A stretch of DNA of 64,000 nucleotides from Microbacterium sp. W4I20 (GCF_030816505.1 NZ_JAUSYB010000001.1:3596001-3660000), one strand, 5' to 3'. Shown: positions 36,366-46,475, counted from the first letter of the stretch. Notes: generated by a model not told the origin, from the sequence alone. Numbers and translations: made by a program.

Positions 36366-37730
36366 ATGACCGACTACGCCGTCATCAACCCCGCCACCGG
36401 AGAGACCCTGGCGTCCTTCGACACGTTCACCGACGCACAGATCGACGAGGCGGTCGCCGCCGCCGACGAGGCGCACCGCGAGTGGTCGCGCTCATCGACC
36501 GTCGAGGAGCGTGCGGCTCTGCTCCGCCGCGCGGCCGAACTGCACCGGGAGCGCCGCGAGGAGCTCGCCGACGTGTTCGTGCGCGAGATGGGCAAGCCCC
36601 GAGAGGCGGCTCTCGGCGAGGTGGACTTCGCGGCCGACATCGCGGAATACTACGCCGATCAGGCCGAGGCCATCATGGCGGACCAGCCGATCTCGATCCT
36701 CGGCGACGGGTCGGCGATCATCCGCCGTTCGTCGCTCGGCGCGCTCGTCGGGATCATGCCGTGGAACTTCCCGGCGTACCAGATCGTGCGCTTCGCCGCC
36801 CCGAACCTGATCGTGGGCAACACGATCCTGCTGAAGCCCGCGCCGCAGTGCCCCGAGTCGTCGACGGCCCTCGAGGCGATCTACCACGACGCCGGCTTCC
36901 CGAAGGGTGCCTACCAGAGCGTCCTCGCCACGAACGAGCAGATCGCGACGATGATCGCCGACCCGCGCGTGCAGGGCGTCTCGCTCACCGGTTCCGAGCG
37001 GGCGGGCGCGGCTGTGGCCGAGGTCGCCGGTCGCAACCTGAAGAAGGTCGCGCTGGAGCTCGGCGGATCCGACCCGTTCATCGTGCTCTCCACCGACGAC
37101 CTGGATGCCACCGTGCAGGCGGGCGTGGACGCGCGTCTGGACAACAACGGCCAGGCCTGCAACGGAGCCAAGCGCTTCATCATCGTCGACGGCCTCTACG
37201 ACTCCTTCGTCGAGAAGTTCACGGCGGCGATGGCGGCGGTGACCGCGACCGATCCGACGCTCGACGACACGGTCCTCGGGCCGGTGTCGTCCGAGACGGC
37301 GGCGGAGAACCTGCAGAAGCAGATCGACCAGGCCGTCGAGCAGGGTGCCACGCTGCTCACCGGAGGAACCCGTGAGGGAGCCTTCTTCGCGCCGACCGTG
37401 CTCGCCGATGTGACGCCCGAGATGAACGTCTACCGCGAAGAGCTCTTCGGCCCGGCAGCGGTCGTGTATCGCGTGGCCGATGAGGACGCGGCGGTCACGC
37501 TCGCGAACGACACGACCTTCGGGCTCGGTTCGTATGTCTTCACGACGGATGCCGAGCAGGCCGAGCGCGTCGCCGACAAGATCGAGGCCGGCATGGTCTA
37601 CGTGAACCTGGTGCTCGCCGACAGCCCCGAGCTGCCGTTCGGCGGAGTCAAGCGCAGCGGCACGGCGCGTGAGCTGGGCCACCTGGCGGCTGACGAGTTC
37701 GTGAACAAGAAGCTCATCCGCATCGGCTGA
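36366..37730 (+). CDS. Second semialdehyde dehydrogenase (SSADH or 4-aminobutanal type)
   Basis: A 454-residue ALDH without the N-terminal 30 residues of its neighbour. It has GIMPWNFPAYQIVRF, the Glu motif VALELGGSDPFIVL and the catalytic Cys in NNGQACNGAKRF. The family includes SSADH of the GabD2/Sad type. It is the last gene of the putrescine/GABA operon; a REP-like palindrome follows. Which semialdehyde it prefers cannot be read from sequence. Confidence 0.9.
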   Translation: MTDYAVINPATGETLASFDTFTDAQIDEAVAAADEAHREWSRSSTVEERAALLRRAAELHRERREELADVFVREMGKPREAALGEVDFAADIAEYYADQAEAIMADQPISILGDGSAIIRRSSLGALVGIMPWNFPAYQIVRFAAPNLIVGNTILLKPAPQCPESSTALEAIYHDAGFPKGAYQSVLATNEQIATMIADPRVQGVSLTGSERAGAAVAEVAGRNLKKVALELGGSDPFIVLSTDDLDATVQAGVDARLDNNGQACNGAKRFIIVDGLYDSFVEKFTAAMAAVTATDPTLDDTVLGPVSSETAAENLQKQIDQAVEQGATLLTGGTREGAFFAPTVLADVTPEMNVYREELFGPAAVVYRVADEDAAVTLANDTTFGLGSYVFTTDAEQAERVADKIEAGMVYVNLVLADSPELPFGGVKRSGTARELGHLAADEFVNKKLIRIG

Positions 37731-37745
37731 GCGTTCGGGGCGCGT

Positions 37746-37820
37746 CCTTCGTCTCGCTGCGCTCGCTCAGGAACCGGAAGTCTCGGTTCCTGAGCGAGGA
37801 GCGCAGCGACGAGACGAAGG
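37746..37820. repeat. REP-like palindrome after the putrescine operon
   Basis: A 75-base inverted repeat, the outer arms starting CCTTCGTCTCGCTGCGCTCG and the inner CAGGAACCG. It is the same family as 21701-21766. It lies between the end of the operon and the leaderless poxB promoter, where it may act as a terminator. Confidence 0.85.
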
Positions 37821-37863
37821 GCGCGCCCGATCCGCTGTCGTCGGGCGGGCGTAGGGTCGAATC

Positions 37864-39588
37864 ATGGCCAACGTCGCTGAGAACATCGTCAAGACTCTGC
37901 ACGCCAACGGGATCGAGCGCGTCTACGGGCTCCCCGGCGACTCGCTGAACGGCTTCACGGACGCGATCCGCAAGGACGGCAGCATCCGCTGGGTGCACGT
38001 TCGTCATGAGGAGGCCGCCGCCTTCGCCGCCGCTGCGGATGCCGCGACCACGGGCGAGCTCGCCGTCGTCGCAGGCTCCTGCGGTCCCGGCAACCTGCAC
38101 CTCATCAACGGCCTGTACGACGCGAATCGGTCGCGCGTGCCGGTGCTCGCGATCGCCGCGCACATCCCCACGACCGAGATCGGCACCGGCTACTTCCAGG
38201 AGACCCACCCGCAGGAGCTCTTCCGCGAGTGCAGCGTCTACGTGGAGTACGTCGCCGACCCGAAGCAGATGCCGCGACTCCTCGAGATCGCGATGCGTGC
38301 CGCCATCGAGCAGCGCGGCGTCGCCGTGCTCGTGATCCCCGGCGATGTCGCGCTCGCCGAGATCGCCGACGACCGCGCCGTCGTGATCGAGCGCGCCCGC
38401 CCGGTCATCGTGCCGAGCGGCGCAGAGCTCGACAAGGCGGCGACGCTGCTGAACGCGGCGAAGAAGGTCACGATCCTCGCGGGTGCCGGTGTCGAAGGAG
38501 CGCATGACGAGGTCGTCGCCCTCGCCGATCGGCTGGGGGCGCCGATCGTGCACGCCCTCCGCGGCAAGGAGTTCATCGAGTACGACAACCCGTTCGACGT
38601 CGGCATGACGGGGCTGCTCGGCTTCGCGTCCGGCTACCGCGCCATGGAAGCCGCTGACGCGCTCCTGGTGCTCGGAAGCGACTTTCCCTACGAGCAGTTC
38701 TATCCCGAGAACGCCACGACCATCCAGGTCGACATCCGCGGATCACAGCTCGGCAAGCGGCATCCGCTCGACCTGGGACTCGTCGGCGATGTGCGGGCGA
38801 CGGCCGAGGCCCTCCTCCCGCGGCTCGCGTCGCGCGACGACCGCGGACACCTCGACGACTCCACCGCGCACTACCGGAAGACCCGGGCGAAGCTCGACGA
38901 GCTGGCGGTGCCGGCGAAGGGCAAGCGGCCCATCCATCCGCAGTATCTCGCGCGCCTGTTGAACGAGCAGGCCGACGACGACGCCATCTTCACCGCCGAC
39001 GTCGGCTCGCCCACCGTGTGGGCCGCGCGCTACCTCTCGATGACCGAGGACCGACGCCTGATCGGATCCTTCACGCACGGTTCCATGGCGAACGCCCTGC
39101 TGCACGGCATCGGCGCGCAGGTCGCGCATCCGCACCGCCAGGTGGTCGCGCTCGCCGGAGACGGCGGATTGTCGATGATGCTCGGCGAGCTGATCACGCT
39201 CACCCAGAACAAGCTGCCGGTGAAGACGATCGTGGTGAACAACTCCTCGCTGAACTTCGTCGAGCTGGAGATGAAGGCGGCCGGGTTCGTCACGTACGGG
39301 ACAGGCCTCGAGAACCCGAGCTTCGCGGCGATCGCGGAGGCGATGGGCATCTTCGCGCGGCGCGTGGAGCGCAGCGAAGACCTGCCGGATGCTGTGCGCG
39401 AAGTCCTCGCCCACGACGGGCCCGCGCTGCTCGACGTCGTCACCGAGCGGCAGGAGCTGTCGATGCCGCCGGCGATCGAGGCCGCGCAGGTCAAGGGGTT
39501 CGCGCTGTACGCCATCCGCACCGTGATGTCGGGGCGCGGCGACGAGCTGCTCGACCTCGCCAAGGCGAACTGGCGTCAGCTGTTCTGA
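37864..39588 (+). CDS. poxB: Pyruvate dehydrogenase (quinone)/pyruvate oxidase, ThDP-dependent
   Basis: A 574-residue ThDP enzyme that oxidises pyruvate to acetate and CO2 at the membrane, passing electrons to quinone. The N-terminal PYR domain has ERVYGLPGDSLNGF and the ThDP Glu in VRHEEAAAFAAAAD. The C-terminal PP domain has GDGGLSMMLGELITLTQNKL and VNNSSLNFVELEM, with the GDGG...N metal motif. TAGGGT lies six bases before the ATG, suggesting a leaderless transcript. Acetate from this step would feed the glyoxylate shunt encoded at 20029-23114. Confidence 0.92.
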   Translation: MANVAENIVKTLHANGIERVYGLPGDSLNGFTDAIRKDGSIRWVHVRHEEAAAFAAAADAATTGELAVVAGSCGPGNLHLINGLYDANRSRVPVLAIAAHIPTTEIGTGYFQETHPQELFRECSVYVEYVADPKQMPRLLEIAMRAAIEQRGVAVLVIPGDVALAEIADDRAVVIERARPVIVPSGAELDKAATLLNAAKKVTILAGAGVEGAHDEVVALADRLGAPIVHALRGKEFIEYDNPFDVGMTGLLGFASGYRAMEAADALLVLGSDFPYEQFYPENATTIQVDIRGSQLGKRHPLDLGLVGDVRATAEALLPRLASRDDRGHLDDSTAHYRKTRAKLDELAVPAKGKRPIHPQYLARLLNEQADDDAIFTADVGSPTVWAARYLSMTEDRRLIGSFTHGSMANALLHGIGAQVAHPHRQVVALAGDGGLSMMLGELITLTQNKLPVKTIVVNNSSLNFVELEMKAAGFVTYGTGLENPSFAAIAEAMGIFARRVERSEDLPDAVREVLAHDGPALLDVVTERQELSMPPAIEAAQVKGFALYAIRTVMSGRGDELLDLAKANWRQLF

Positions 39589-39591
39589 CGT

Positions 39592-39623
39592 CCTTCGTCT
39601 CGCTGCGCTCGCTCAGGAACCGG
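39592..39623. repeat. Single arm of the REP-like repeat after poxB
   Basis: One arm only, beginning CCTTCGTCTCGCTGCGCTCG and ending AGGAACCGG. It lies in the 41-base convergent gap between poxB and the TPR gene. The matching arm is missing, so it cannot form the family hairpin. Confidence 0.8.
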
Positions 39624-39629
39624 GGGCGC

Positions 39630-42429
39630 TCAGCTGTCGGCGAGCGCCCGCACCTCGGCGGCCTCGCCGGTCCGGCCGAGTGCCTCGAGGACGTCGCCCA
39701 ACTCGAGCGCGGTGACCTGTCGCAGCGGCGGGTGCTCCGCGCCGTGCTCGAGGGCGCTGCGGTAGACCGGGACTGCATCAGCGGGGCGTTCGTTCCCGGC
39801 GAGCACGCGGGCCGCGAACAGCTCGGAGCCGCCGGCCGCCCCGGTGTCGCCGAGCCCGGCGAATCCGTCGGCCGCGGTCAGCGCCGCGGCCACCGCTTCG
39901 TCGATCCGGCCGAGCTGGGCGAGAGCCCGGCCGCGGGAATCCGTCACATCGGCCAGCAGCCAGTGCGCCTCGTGCTCCTGCGCGAGGGCCGCGACCTCGT
40001 CGAACAGGCCGAATGCGCGCTCGTCTCCGCGGCCGCCGTACGCCTGCCCGAGGCTGTGCAGCACCTCGGTGAGGGCGCCCGCGGCATCCGGCGCTTTCCG
40101 AACGATCTCCGCAGCCGCCTCCAGCAGCGAGATCGCGTCGTCGTTCTCATCGAATCGCGCGAGGATCTTGGCCTGCTCCGTCATCGCCATCGCCTGGTCG
40201 GCGTGCTCCTCGGCCTCGCCGAACAGCTGAGCCGCGTATCCGTGCGCGCCGACCGATTGTCCGAACTCGCCGGCGGCGCCGAGCGCTCTGGCGAGCAGAG
40301 AGGCGGTGACCGCCCGTGAGCCGGGGGAGACCTCGGCCTGGTCCTCCTGCTGCAGCACCTCGCCGAACAGCTCGGCTGCCTCCTCCGCGTCTCCGGCGCG
40401 CAGCATCGCACGCGCGAGGCGGAAGTTCACCGCGGTGGAGTCGCCGCCCTCTTCGCCCAGTCGCGCGGCCAGCCGGTAGCGGGACACGGCCTTCTCGGGC
40501 TGGTCCGCGTCTTCCCAGAGAGCGCCGGCGAGCAGATGCGCCTCGGCGAGGGCCCGCGTGGCGCCGAGCTCGGCGAGAAGACGGCATGACTCATCGGCAT
40601 CCGTCGCACCGTCGTCGTAGGCCCCGCCCCCGCCCCGTACGCGCGCACGTGTCTGGAGCGCCTGCGCGCGGTGGCCCGCGCTCAGGTCGTCCTGCTCGAG
40701 GAACCGGTCGAGCAGCGAGGCGCCGGCCTCGAGATCGCCCTTGCTCAGCACGGCCGAGATCGCGACCAGCGTCGTCGTGTTCGACAGGCGGATGTCCTCG
40801 GCCTCCGCGAAGGCGCGCGCCGCCACCTCGGCCAGGTCGAGTGCGGCATCCGGCTCGTCGTCCTGCAGGTGCAGGGAGGCGCGACTGATCGCCAGGTCAC
40901 CGCGCGACCACGTCGGGAGCGCGGCACCGGCCGCGCCGAGCTCGTCCTCCAGGGCCGCCTTCGTCTCGGCGGTGTTCGCGCCGAACGTCGCCAATCCCAG
41001 CCGCTCCTCGAGGTCGGCCTGCTCGTGCCGCCCGGCCGCGCGCAGTGCCGCGATCCGCTCGGGGAGCACCGTCAGAGCCTCGTCGGCACGGTCGAGCGCG
41101 ATGAGGATGCCGAGCCGCATCGAGTGGAGCTGCGCGAGCTTCGCGGGGTCGTCGACCTCCAGGGCGTGCGGCAGAGCCTCGAGCGTCTCGTGCTCCGCGC
41201 CGAACTGGGCGAGCTGCATCGCGCGGTCGAACCAGCCCTCGGCATCCGTCGGGGTGGACGATGGCGCCTGCGGGACGAAGGCGTCGGAGCGGATCGGCAC
41301 ATCATAGTTCTCCGCCTCGAGCGCCCGCATGCGCGCCAGGCTCCGGGCATGACCGTCGGTGCCGTCGCGCCGATCGAACTCGGCACCGATCCGCTCGGCC
41401 GCGGCCCAGGCGGATGCTGCGAGGTCGGCCGCGTTCCAGACGCCGTCGTGCTCGCCGAAGAACGGGACGAGGGATGCCGCCTCGGCACCGCGTACCGGCG
41501 TCTCGCCATGACCGGTGGCCGTGACCCGGTCCAGAGCGACCGCGAACGCCGCCAGCGCCGCGAAGTGCGCGTCCACGTTCAGACCGTCGTGCCCCAGCCA
41601 CGCGATGTGCCGCTCGACCATCGCGAGCGCGCGGGCCTCGTTGCCGGTGAGTGCCGCGAACACGATGTTGTTCGCCACGATGCGCAGGTTGTCGGGGTTG
41701 TCCTTCGCGAGCCGGTAGCTGCGCAGGTGCGCCGTCTTCGCCTCGTCGAAGCGGCCGGCGCGCAGGTAGGGCAGCAGCACGCGCGACAGCGCATGCTCGG
41801 GCTCCTCACCGCAGGAGAACCCGCCCTCGATCATCTCCTCGACGAGGCGGATGGCGTCCTCATCGCGGTCGGTCTCGGCGAAGAACCCGGCGAACTGGCT
41901 GCGCCCGCAGGCGTCGCAGTGGCTGTGGTCGTCGCGCGGGGTCGCGTCGAGCTGCACGCGGAGCTTCTCGGCGTCGTCGAAGCGACCGGCATCCCAGCGC
42001 GTCCTCGAAACGCGCCGTCAGCACGCCGCTCACACCGAGACCGGCAGCGCGGTAGTGCGTCTCCATGTCGTCGAGCACCGCGGCGATCTGCTCCTGCGAG
42101 AACGCGGGGGAGGAGCGCAGCGAGGAGGCCATCCACTTGAACTGCCACATCAGGTCGGCGCCGCCGTTGTCGAGGTCGGCGGGGAAGCGCTGCGGGTCGG
42201 CGTCATGATGCGCCAGGCACCAGGCGAAGGAGTTGAGCATCACGTCGGTCGCGCCGCCCATGTTGGCGGAGGCCGTCTGCCGCATGCGCGCCTCGTACTC
42301 GAGCCGGTCGTCGCCGATCTCGACGGCCAGCGCGACCGCCTCCGAGACCAGTGCCTGCTCGGCCGGCCCCCAGGGCGTGCGGTCGATCTCCTCGATCAGC
42401 TGCTGGAAGCGCTTCTTCGGTCGTGCCAT
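39630..42429 (-). pseudogene. Large TPR protein, partner of the HSP90-like ATPase, with a +1 frameshift
   Basis: A gene of about 930 codons split by a frameshift near 41988-42012. The first frame starts at the ATG 42429 (MARPKKRFQQLIEEIDRTPW, GAAGGAA upstream) and runs to ARFEDALGC. The second resumes with WDAGRFDDAEKLRVQLDA and runs to the stop at 39630. The two join logically if one base is skipped. The protein is made of alpha-helical TPR-like repeats (for example LALEEALPHALEVDD-like units, RAVLSKGDLEAGASLLDRFL and ALGRTGEAAEVRALADS), plus a possible metal-binding HSHCDACGRSQFAG. It lies 24 bases after the HSP90-like gene on the same strand. A sequencing error, real decay or programmed frameshift cannot be separated here. 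Confidence 0.7.
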
Positions 42430-42453
42430 GGCGGGGTTCCTTCGAGGGAGGGG

Positions 42454-44277
42454 TCAGCGGGCTTCGTCGAAGGGGATGGTGTCCCCTTCGAGTCCGGCCG
42501 AGAGCGAGACGAGATCGGAGAGCGCAGTGGTCATCAGCGCGCGGTCGGCGTCGCTGAGCGGATGGTGTCCGGCGAGCAGCGCCTGGATGTAGAGCAGCTG
42601 CACGGTGCGGGCGAAGACGGCGTCGTCCTGCACGCGCACGAGGGCGCGGACGACGCGGTTGGACCAGTTCAGGCAGAGCCGCGCACTGAGGTCCTCCTCG
42701 CGGGAGGACGAGAACGTCTGGTCGATGCGATCGAGCACGCCGCCCCACAGCGCTCCGGTGATGCCCTTGGTGCGGCTGCGGTCGATCGCCCGCAGCACCT
42801 CGGGGTCGGCGACGTACAGCGCCGCGAGATCCGGGCGGTCGATCGAACGCACCACGACGGAGCAGTCGGATGCCGTGAGCACGGCACCCGCGCGGGCCTC
42901 CAGGGCGACGGCGGCGTCGCGGTCATCGAGCGGCGGAGGGTCGAGCCGGTCGAGCTCGCCGGTCACGTCGACCTGCTCGACCAAGACGTGCGGATGCAGT
43001 TCCGGCAGCATCCGCACCAGGTCGGCGTCGTACAGGTAGCCGCCGTTGACGAGCACCTCGTCGGCGGGCGAGATGCCGGCCACCTGCCGGAACTCGTCGA
43101 CGGTCTGCGCGTAGCGGATGTGCGGATACCGCTCGACGAGGTCGCCGACCCGGATGGTCCCGTGCGTGGTCTCCACCGTGAGCCAGCGGGTGATGAACCG
43201 GGCGAGCTCCTCGTCGTGGCGCACCAGCGACTTGAGGCCCACCTCGTGCACCGCGACGAACTGCGCGAGACGGTGCGGTTCGCGCAGACCCAGCTCGAGC
43301 ACCCAGCGGCGGATGCCGGCGCCGAGCTGTTCGCGGACCCGTTCCAGCGCCGCATCCTCCACCAGCGATTCACGGCTCGCGGTGGGGGCGAGCCCGGTGG
43401 AGTCGATGACCGCCCGCACGAAGAACGCCCAATCGGGCAGCACGTCGTCGACACGCTCGGAGAGCAGCATCCGTCCGAGGTACATCCGGGTCGCCTGCCG
43501 GGCTCCGGGCGGCGGGGCATAGGGCAGCACGTAAGCGAGGCCACGGGTACCGGTGGCCGGCTCGCTCAGCTCGATCACGTCGAGAGGGCTCGCGCCGAGG
43601 AGGTCCCGGCCGTACCGCACCGCCGCCTCGAGGTCTTCGGCCGCGTCGAGGAACGGCGGGTCTCTCGTGATGTCCTGGTCGCCGCCGACGGTGTCGATCG
43701 TGACGCGCACCGGAAGGAACTCCCCGAAGGTCGTCGCCAGCTCCCGCACCGCCGCGGGCCGCAGCAGCTCGTCGGCGTCGAAGCGGGGCACGAGGTGCAC
43801 GCTGGTGCCGATCGGCAGCTCTTCGTCGAGCTCCGCGACCTGGAAGGTGCCGTCGGCGCTGCCGGTCCACTCGACGGATGCTCCGCCCCGGGCGCTCCGG
43901 GTGCGGATGACGATCGTGTCGGCGACCATGAAGCAGCTCAGCAGCCCGATCCCGAACTGGCCGAGGTAGTCGCTGCGGGGCAGGTCGAAGATGTCGCGCT
44001 TCGAGCTGCGGCCGACGGTCGCGAGCAGATCCGCCACCTCGGACGCGGTCAGGCCGACGCCGTCGTCGCGCAGCACGAACTCGCCGTTCTCCGCCGTCAG
44101 CGGGGTGATCCGGATGCGGCCGCCCCCGCCGTCGACCTCGCGGCGGGCCGTGATCGCGTCGCGGGCGTTCTGCAGAAGCTCCCGCAGATACACCCGGGGG
44201 CTGGAGTAGATGTGCCTGCTGAGCAGGTCGACGACTCCGCGCAGGTCCACCTGGAACTGCTGCACTTCAGCGCTCAC
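42454..44277 (-). CDS. HSP90-family GHKL ATPase (HtpG-like, divergent)
   Basis: A 607-residue protein. The N-terminal GHKL domain is intact: VYLRELLQNARDAITARR holds the Mg-binding Asn, FVLRDDGVGLTASEV the Asp box, and DYLGQFGIGLLSCFMVADTI the lid glycine motif. Middle-domain features such as RMYLGRMLLSERVDDVLPDW follow. Length is near the 624 of E. coli HtpG, but the C-terminal third is diverged. The GTG at 44277 has GGGAGGG upstream; longer starts are less likely. It forms a two-gene operon with the TPR gene. This pairing recalls eukaryotic Hsp90 with TPR co-chaperones, though no MEEVD tail is present. Confidence 0.88.
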   Translation of the reverse strand: MSAEVQQFQVDLRGVVDLLSRHIYSSPRVYLRELLQNARDAITARREVDGGGGRIRITPLTAENGEFVLRDDGVGLTASEVADLLATVGRSSKRDIFDLPRSDYLGQFGIGLLSCFMVADTIVIRTRSARGGASVEWTGSADGTFQVAELDEELPIGTSVHLVPRFDADELLRPAAVRELATTFGEFLPVRVTIDTVGGDQDITRDPPFLDAAEDLEAAVRYGRDLLGASPLDVIELSEPATGTRGLAYVLPYAPPPGARQATRMYLGRMLLSERVDDVLPDWAFFVRAVIDSTGLAPTASRESLVEDAALERVREQLGAGIRRWVLELGLREPHRLAQFVAVHEVGLKSLVRHDEELARFITRWLTVETTHGTIRVGDLVERYPHIRYAQTVDEFRQVAGISPADEVLVNGGYLYDADLVRMLPELHPHVLVEQVDVTGELDRLDPPPLDDRDAAVALEARAGAVLTASDCSVVVRSIDRPDLAALYVADPEVLRAIDRSRTKGITGALWGGVLDRIDQTFSSSREEDLSARLCLNWSNRVVRALVRVQDDAVFARTVQLLYIQALLAGHHPLSDADRALMTTALSDLVSLSAGLEGDTIPFDEAR

Positions 44278-44469
44278 CGGCGCTCCCTCCCACTGCATCC
44301 GCTCGCCGAGCCTAACAACAACACCGAGCCTGGCCCGGTTCGGCTTCGTCCGGAGGATGCCGTATGCTGGATCAGCAGTTGTTGTCTGCATTCTTTCGCC
44401 GTGCCTGGGGTCTCCCGATCACAGTCCGGTGGCAGGATGAAGGGAACACCCCGAGACTCTCCGGTCTCT

Positions 44470-44542
<73 letters not shown>

Positions 44543-44582
44543 CGCGTCAGCGCAACGCTGACACACGAAAGGTACATTCAGG

Positions 44583-44843
44583 ATGGATCAGGAAGACCCT
44601 CGCGGCGAGCTGGTCGCGGCCGGCGGCACGCGTGAGAAGAAGCTCGGCTTCTTCGCGGGTATCGCCCTGTTCCTCCGTCAAGTCATCTCCGAACTGCGCA
44701 AGGTCGTCACTCCGACGCGCAAGGAGCTGTTCAAGTTCACCGGTGTGGTGCTCATCTTCGTCGTGATCGTCATGGGCATCGTCTACGGCTTGGACACGCT
44801 GTTCGCGTACGTGACGCACTGGGTGTTCGGAATCCCCGGCTGA
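44583..44843 (+). CDS. secE: Preprotein translocase subunit SecE
   Basis: An 86-residue single-span SecE. The amphipathic region FLRQVISELRKVVTPTRKEL precedes the membrane helix FTGVVLIFVVIVMGIVYGLD, and the C-terminus faces outward. It clamps SecY in the translocon. It follows tRNA-Trp and precedes nusG by 43 bases, the conserved arrangement. Confidence 0.95.
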   Translation: MDQEDPRGELVAAGGTREKKLGFFAGIALFLRQVISELRKVVTPTRKELFKFTGVVLIFVVIVMGIVYGLDTLFAYVTHWVFGIPG

Positions 44844-44885
44844 TGACGCCCGCGGCTCACGCCGCAGCTATGGAGAAGAAACAAC

Positions 44886-46019
44886 GTGTCTGAACGATAT
44901 TCCGACGACGCCGACTGGGCGACCGCCGCAGAGCAGTCCAGCGAGGAAGACGAAGCCCAGGAGGGCAACGTCCTCGCTGCAGAGGAACTCTCGGTCACCT
45001 CGGCTGAGCACGTCGCCGTCCACGTCGAAGACGAAGACGGTGACGACGACTCCACGGAAGACCTCGACATCGACATCGACGACCCGGAGGCCGACGCCAT
45101 CGTGAACGACGCCCTGAACCTGGACGAAGCCGCCGAGACCGAAGCAGCAGCCGAGGTCCTCAACGACGCGGTCGCCGAAGAGACGGCCGAGCACGAGGCC
45201 GCCGAGGCCGAAGAGGTCACCCCCTACGACGGTCCCGACGTGAACGGCGAGGACGACCGTCCGGTCGTCGACGCCGACGACGCGGATGACCCCGTGGCCG
45301 CCGCCGTCGAGGCGGAAGAGGCTGAAGAGGCGGCCGACGCCTCCGACGAGGACGCCTCCGACGAGGACGCCGCCGACGAGGACGAGGACGCCGAGGAAGA
45401 CCCGTACGAGGCCTTCCGCATGGATCTCCGCATGCTTCCGGGCAAGTGGTACGTCATCCACTCCTACGCCGGTTTCGAGCGCAAGGTCAAGGCGAACATC
45501 GAGCAGCGCAAGTCGACGCTCGAGGTCGAGGACGAGATCTACCAGATCGAGGTCCCGATGGAGGACGTCGTCGAGATCAAGAACGGCCAGCGCAAGATGG
45601 TCACCCGCGTGCGCATCCCGGGCTACGTGCTCGTGCGCATGGAACTGACGGAAGACACCTGGTCGGTCGTCCGTCACACTCCGGGCGTCACCGGCTTCGT
45701 GGGCAACGCTCACAACCCGACGCCGCTGCGGTTCGAAGAGGCCTTCAACATGCTGAAGTCCCTCGTCGAGGTCAAGGACCTCCCGACCGCCAAGAACATC
45801 GCGTCGAAGGGCGGCGTCGCCGTCGCTCGCACGCTTCCCGCCGAGGTCGACTTCGAGGTCGGCGAGACCATCACGATCAAGGAGGGCTCGTTCGCGGGTC
45901 TTCCGGGTTCGATCAGCGAGATCAAGCCGGAGAGCGGCAAGCTCACCGTCCTCGTCTCGCTCTTCGAGCGCGAGACCCCGGTCGAGCTGTCGTTCGACCA
46001 GGTCACCAAGATGGTCTGA
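44886..46019 (+). CDS. nusG: Transcription termination/antitermination factor NusG with long acidic N-terminus
   Basis: A 377-residue NusG. The first 178 residues are an acidic, low-complexity extension rich in Glu, Asp and Ala, with repeats such as [18 protein letters not shown]. The NGN domain follows from about residue 187 ([20 protein letters not shown], then [14 protein letters not shown]). The KOW domain is at about 320-377 ([20 protein letters not shown]). The core binds RNA polymerase and couples to Rho or the ribosome. Actinobacterial NusG proteins often carry acidic tails; this one is nearly as long as the core. GTG is the start. Confidence 0.95.
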   Translation: MSERYSDDADWATAAEQSSEEDEAQEGNVLAAEELSVTSAEHVAVHVEDEDGDDDSTEDLDIDIDDPEADAIVNDALNLDEAAETEAAAEVLNDAVAEETAEHEAAEAEEVTPYDGPDVNGEDDRPVVDADDADDPVAAAVEAEEAEEAADASDEDASDEDAADEDEDAEEDPYEAFRMDLRMLPGKWYVIHSYAGFERKVKANIEQRKSTLEVEDEIYQIEVPMEDVVEIKNGQRKMVTRVRIPGYVLVRMELTEDTWSVVRHTPGVTGFVGNAHNPTPLRFEEAFNMLKSLVEVKDLPTAKNIASKGGVAVARTLPAEVDFEVGETITIKEGSFAGLPGSISEIKPESGKLTVLVSLFERETPVELSFDQVTKMV

Positions 46020-46034
46020 CACCCAGACGCACGA

Positions 46035-46066
46035 GAACGGCCGTCCCTTTCGGGGCGGCCGTTCTT
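46035..46066 (+). terminator. nusG: Rho-independent terminator after nusG
   Basis: GAACGGCCGTCCC (46035-46047) pairs with GGGGCGGCCGTTC (46052-46064) over 13 bp with one G-U pair and a TTTC loop, ending in TT. It also serves the convergent VOC gene, whose stop is at 46077. Confidence 0.85.
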
Positions 46067-46076
46067 GCGTCGAGGG

Positions 46077-46475
46077 TCAGTCAGCGTGCTGAGCGGCCCA
46101 GTGGGGGCTCTGGATCAGACCCAGCAGGTTGCCGAACGGGTCGCTGACGGATGCCGACCACCAGCCCTCTCCGCGCTGGGTGACCGGGTCGAACGCCGTG
46201 GCGCCGAGCTCGATGAGGCGATCGAACGTCGCGCGGACGTCGTCGACGTGGATGCTCATCAGCGCACCGCCCGGCTGGGCGAGGGCCGGACGGAAGCGCG
46301 CATCCATCAGGGCGAGCTCGTCGTCGTCATCGCCGAAGCGCCACTCCGCGTACTGCACGGGACCCTGCTCGGGGCGGACGAAGTAGGGCGGGGAGCCGAA
46401 GACTTCCGCATACCAGGCGACGGCGGCCGTCATGTCTTCGGCGACGAGGTTGAGGTTTGCGAGACCACGGAACAT
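46077..46475 (-). CDS. VOC-fold protein (glyoxalase/bleomycin-resistance-like)
   Basis: A 132-residue VOC protein starting MFRGLANLNLVAEDMTAAVA, with FRFGDDDDELALMDARF-like and MSIHVDDVRATFDRLIELGA segments and the end SVSDPFGNLLGLIQSP. The paired beta-alpha-beta units and likely metal ligands suggest a lyase or drug-binding protein. Its promoter faces a WYL regulator across a 24-base inverted repeat, so it is probably the gene that regulator controls. A GAAGGAGAAA lies before the ATG. Confidence 0.85.
   Translation of the reverse strand: MFRGLANLNLVAEDMTAAVAWYAEVFGSPPYFVRPEQGPVQYAEWRFGDDDDELALMDARFRPALAQPGGALMSIHVDDVRATFDRLIELGATAFDPVTQRGEGWWSASVSDPFGNLLGLIQSPHWAAQHAD

Noticed and set aside
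41851-44460. Long plus-strand open frame opposite the HSP90-like and TPR genes
   Set aside because: It is complementary to two genes with clear domains and is compositionally a mirror of them.
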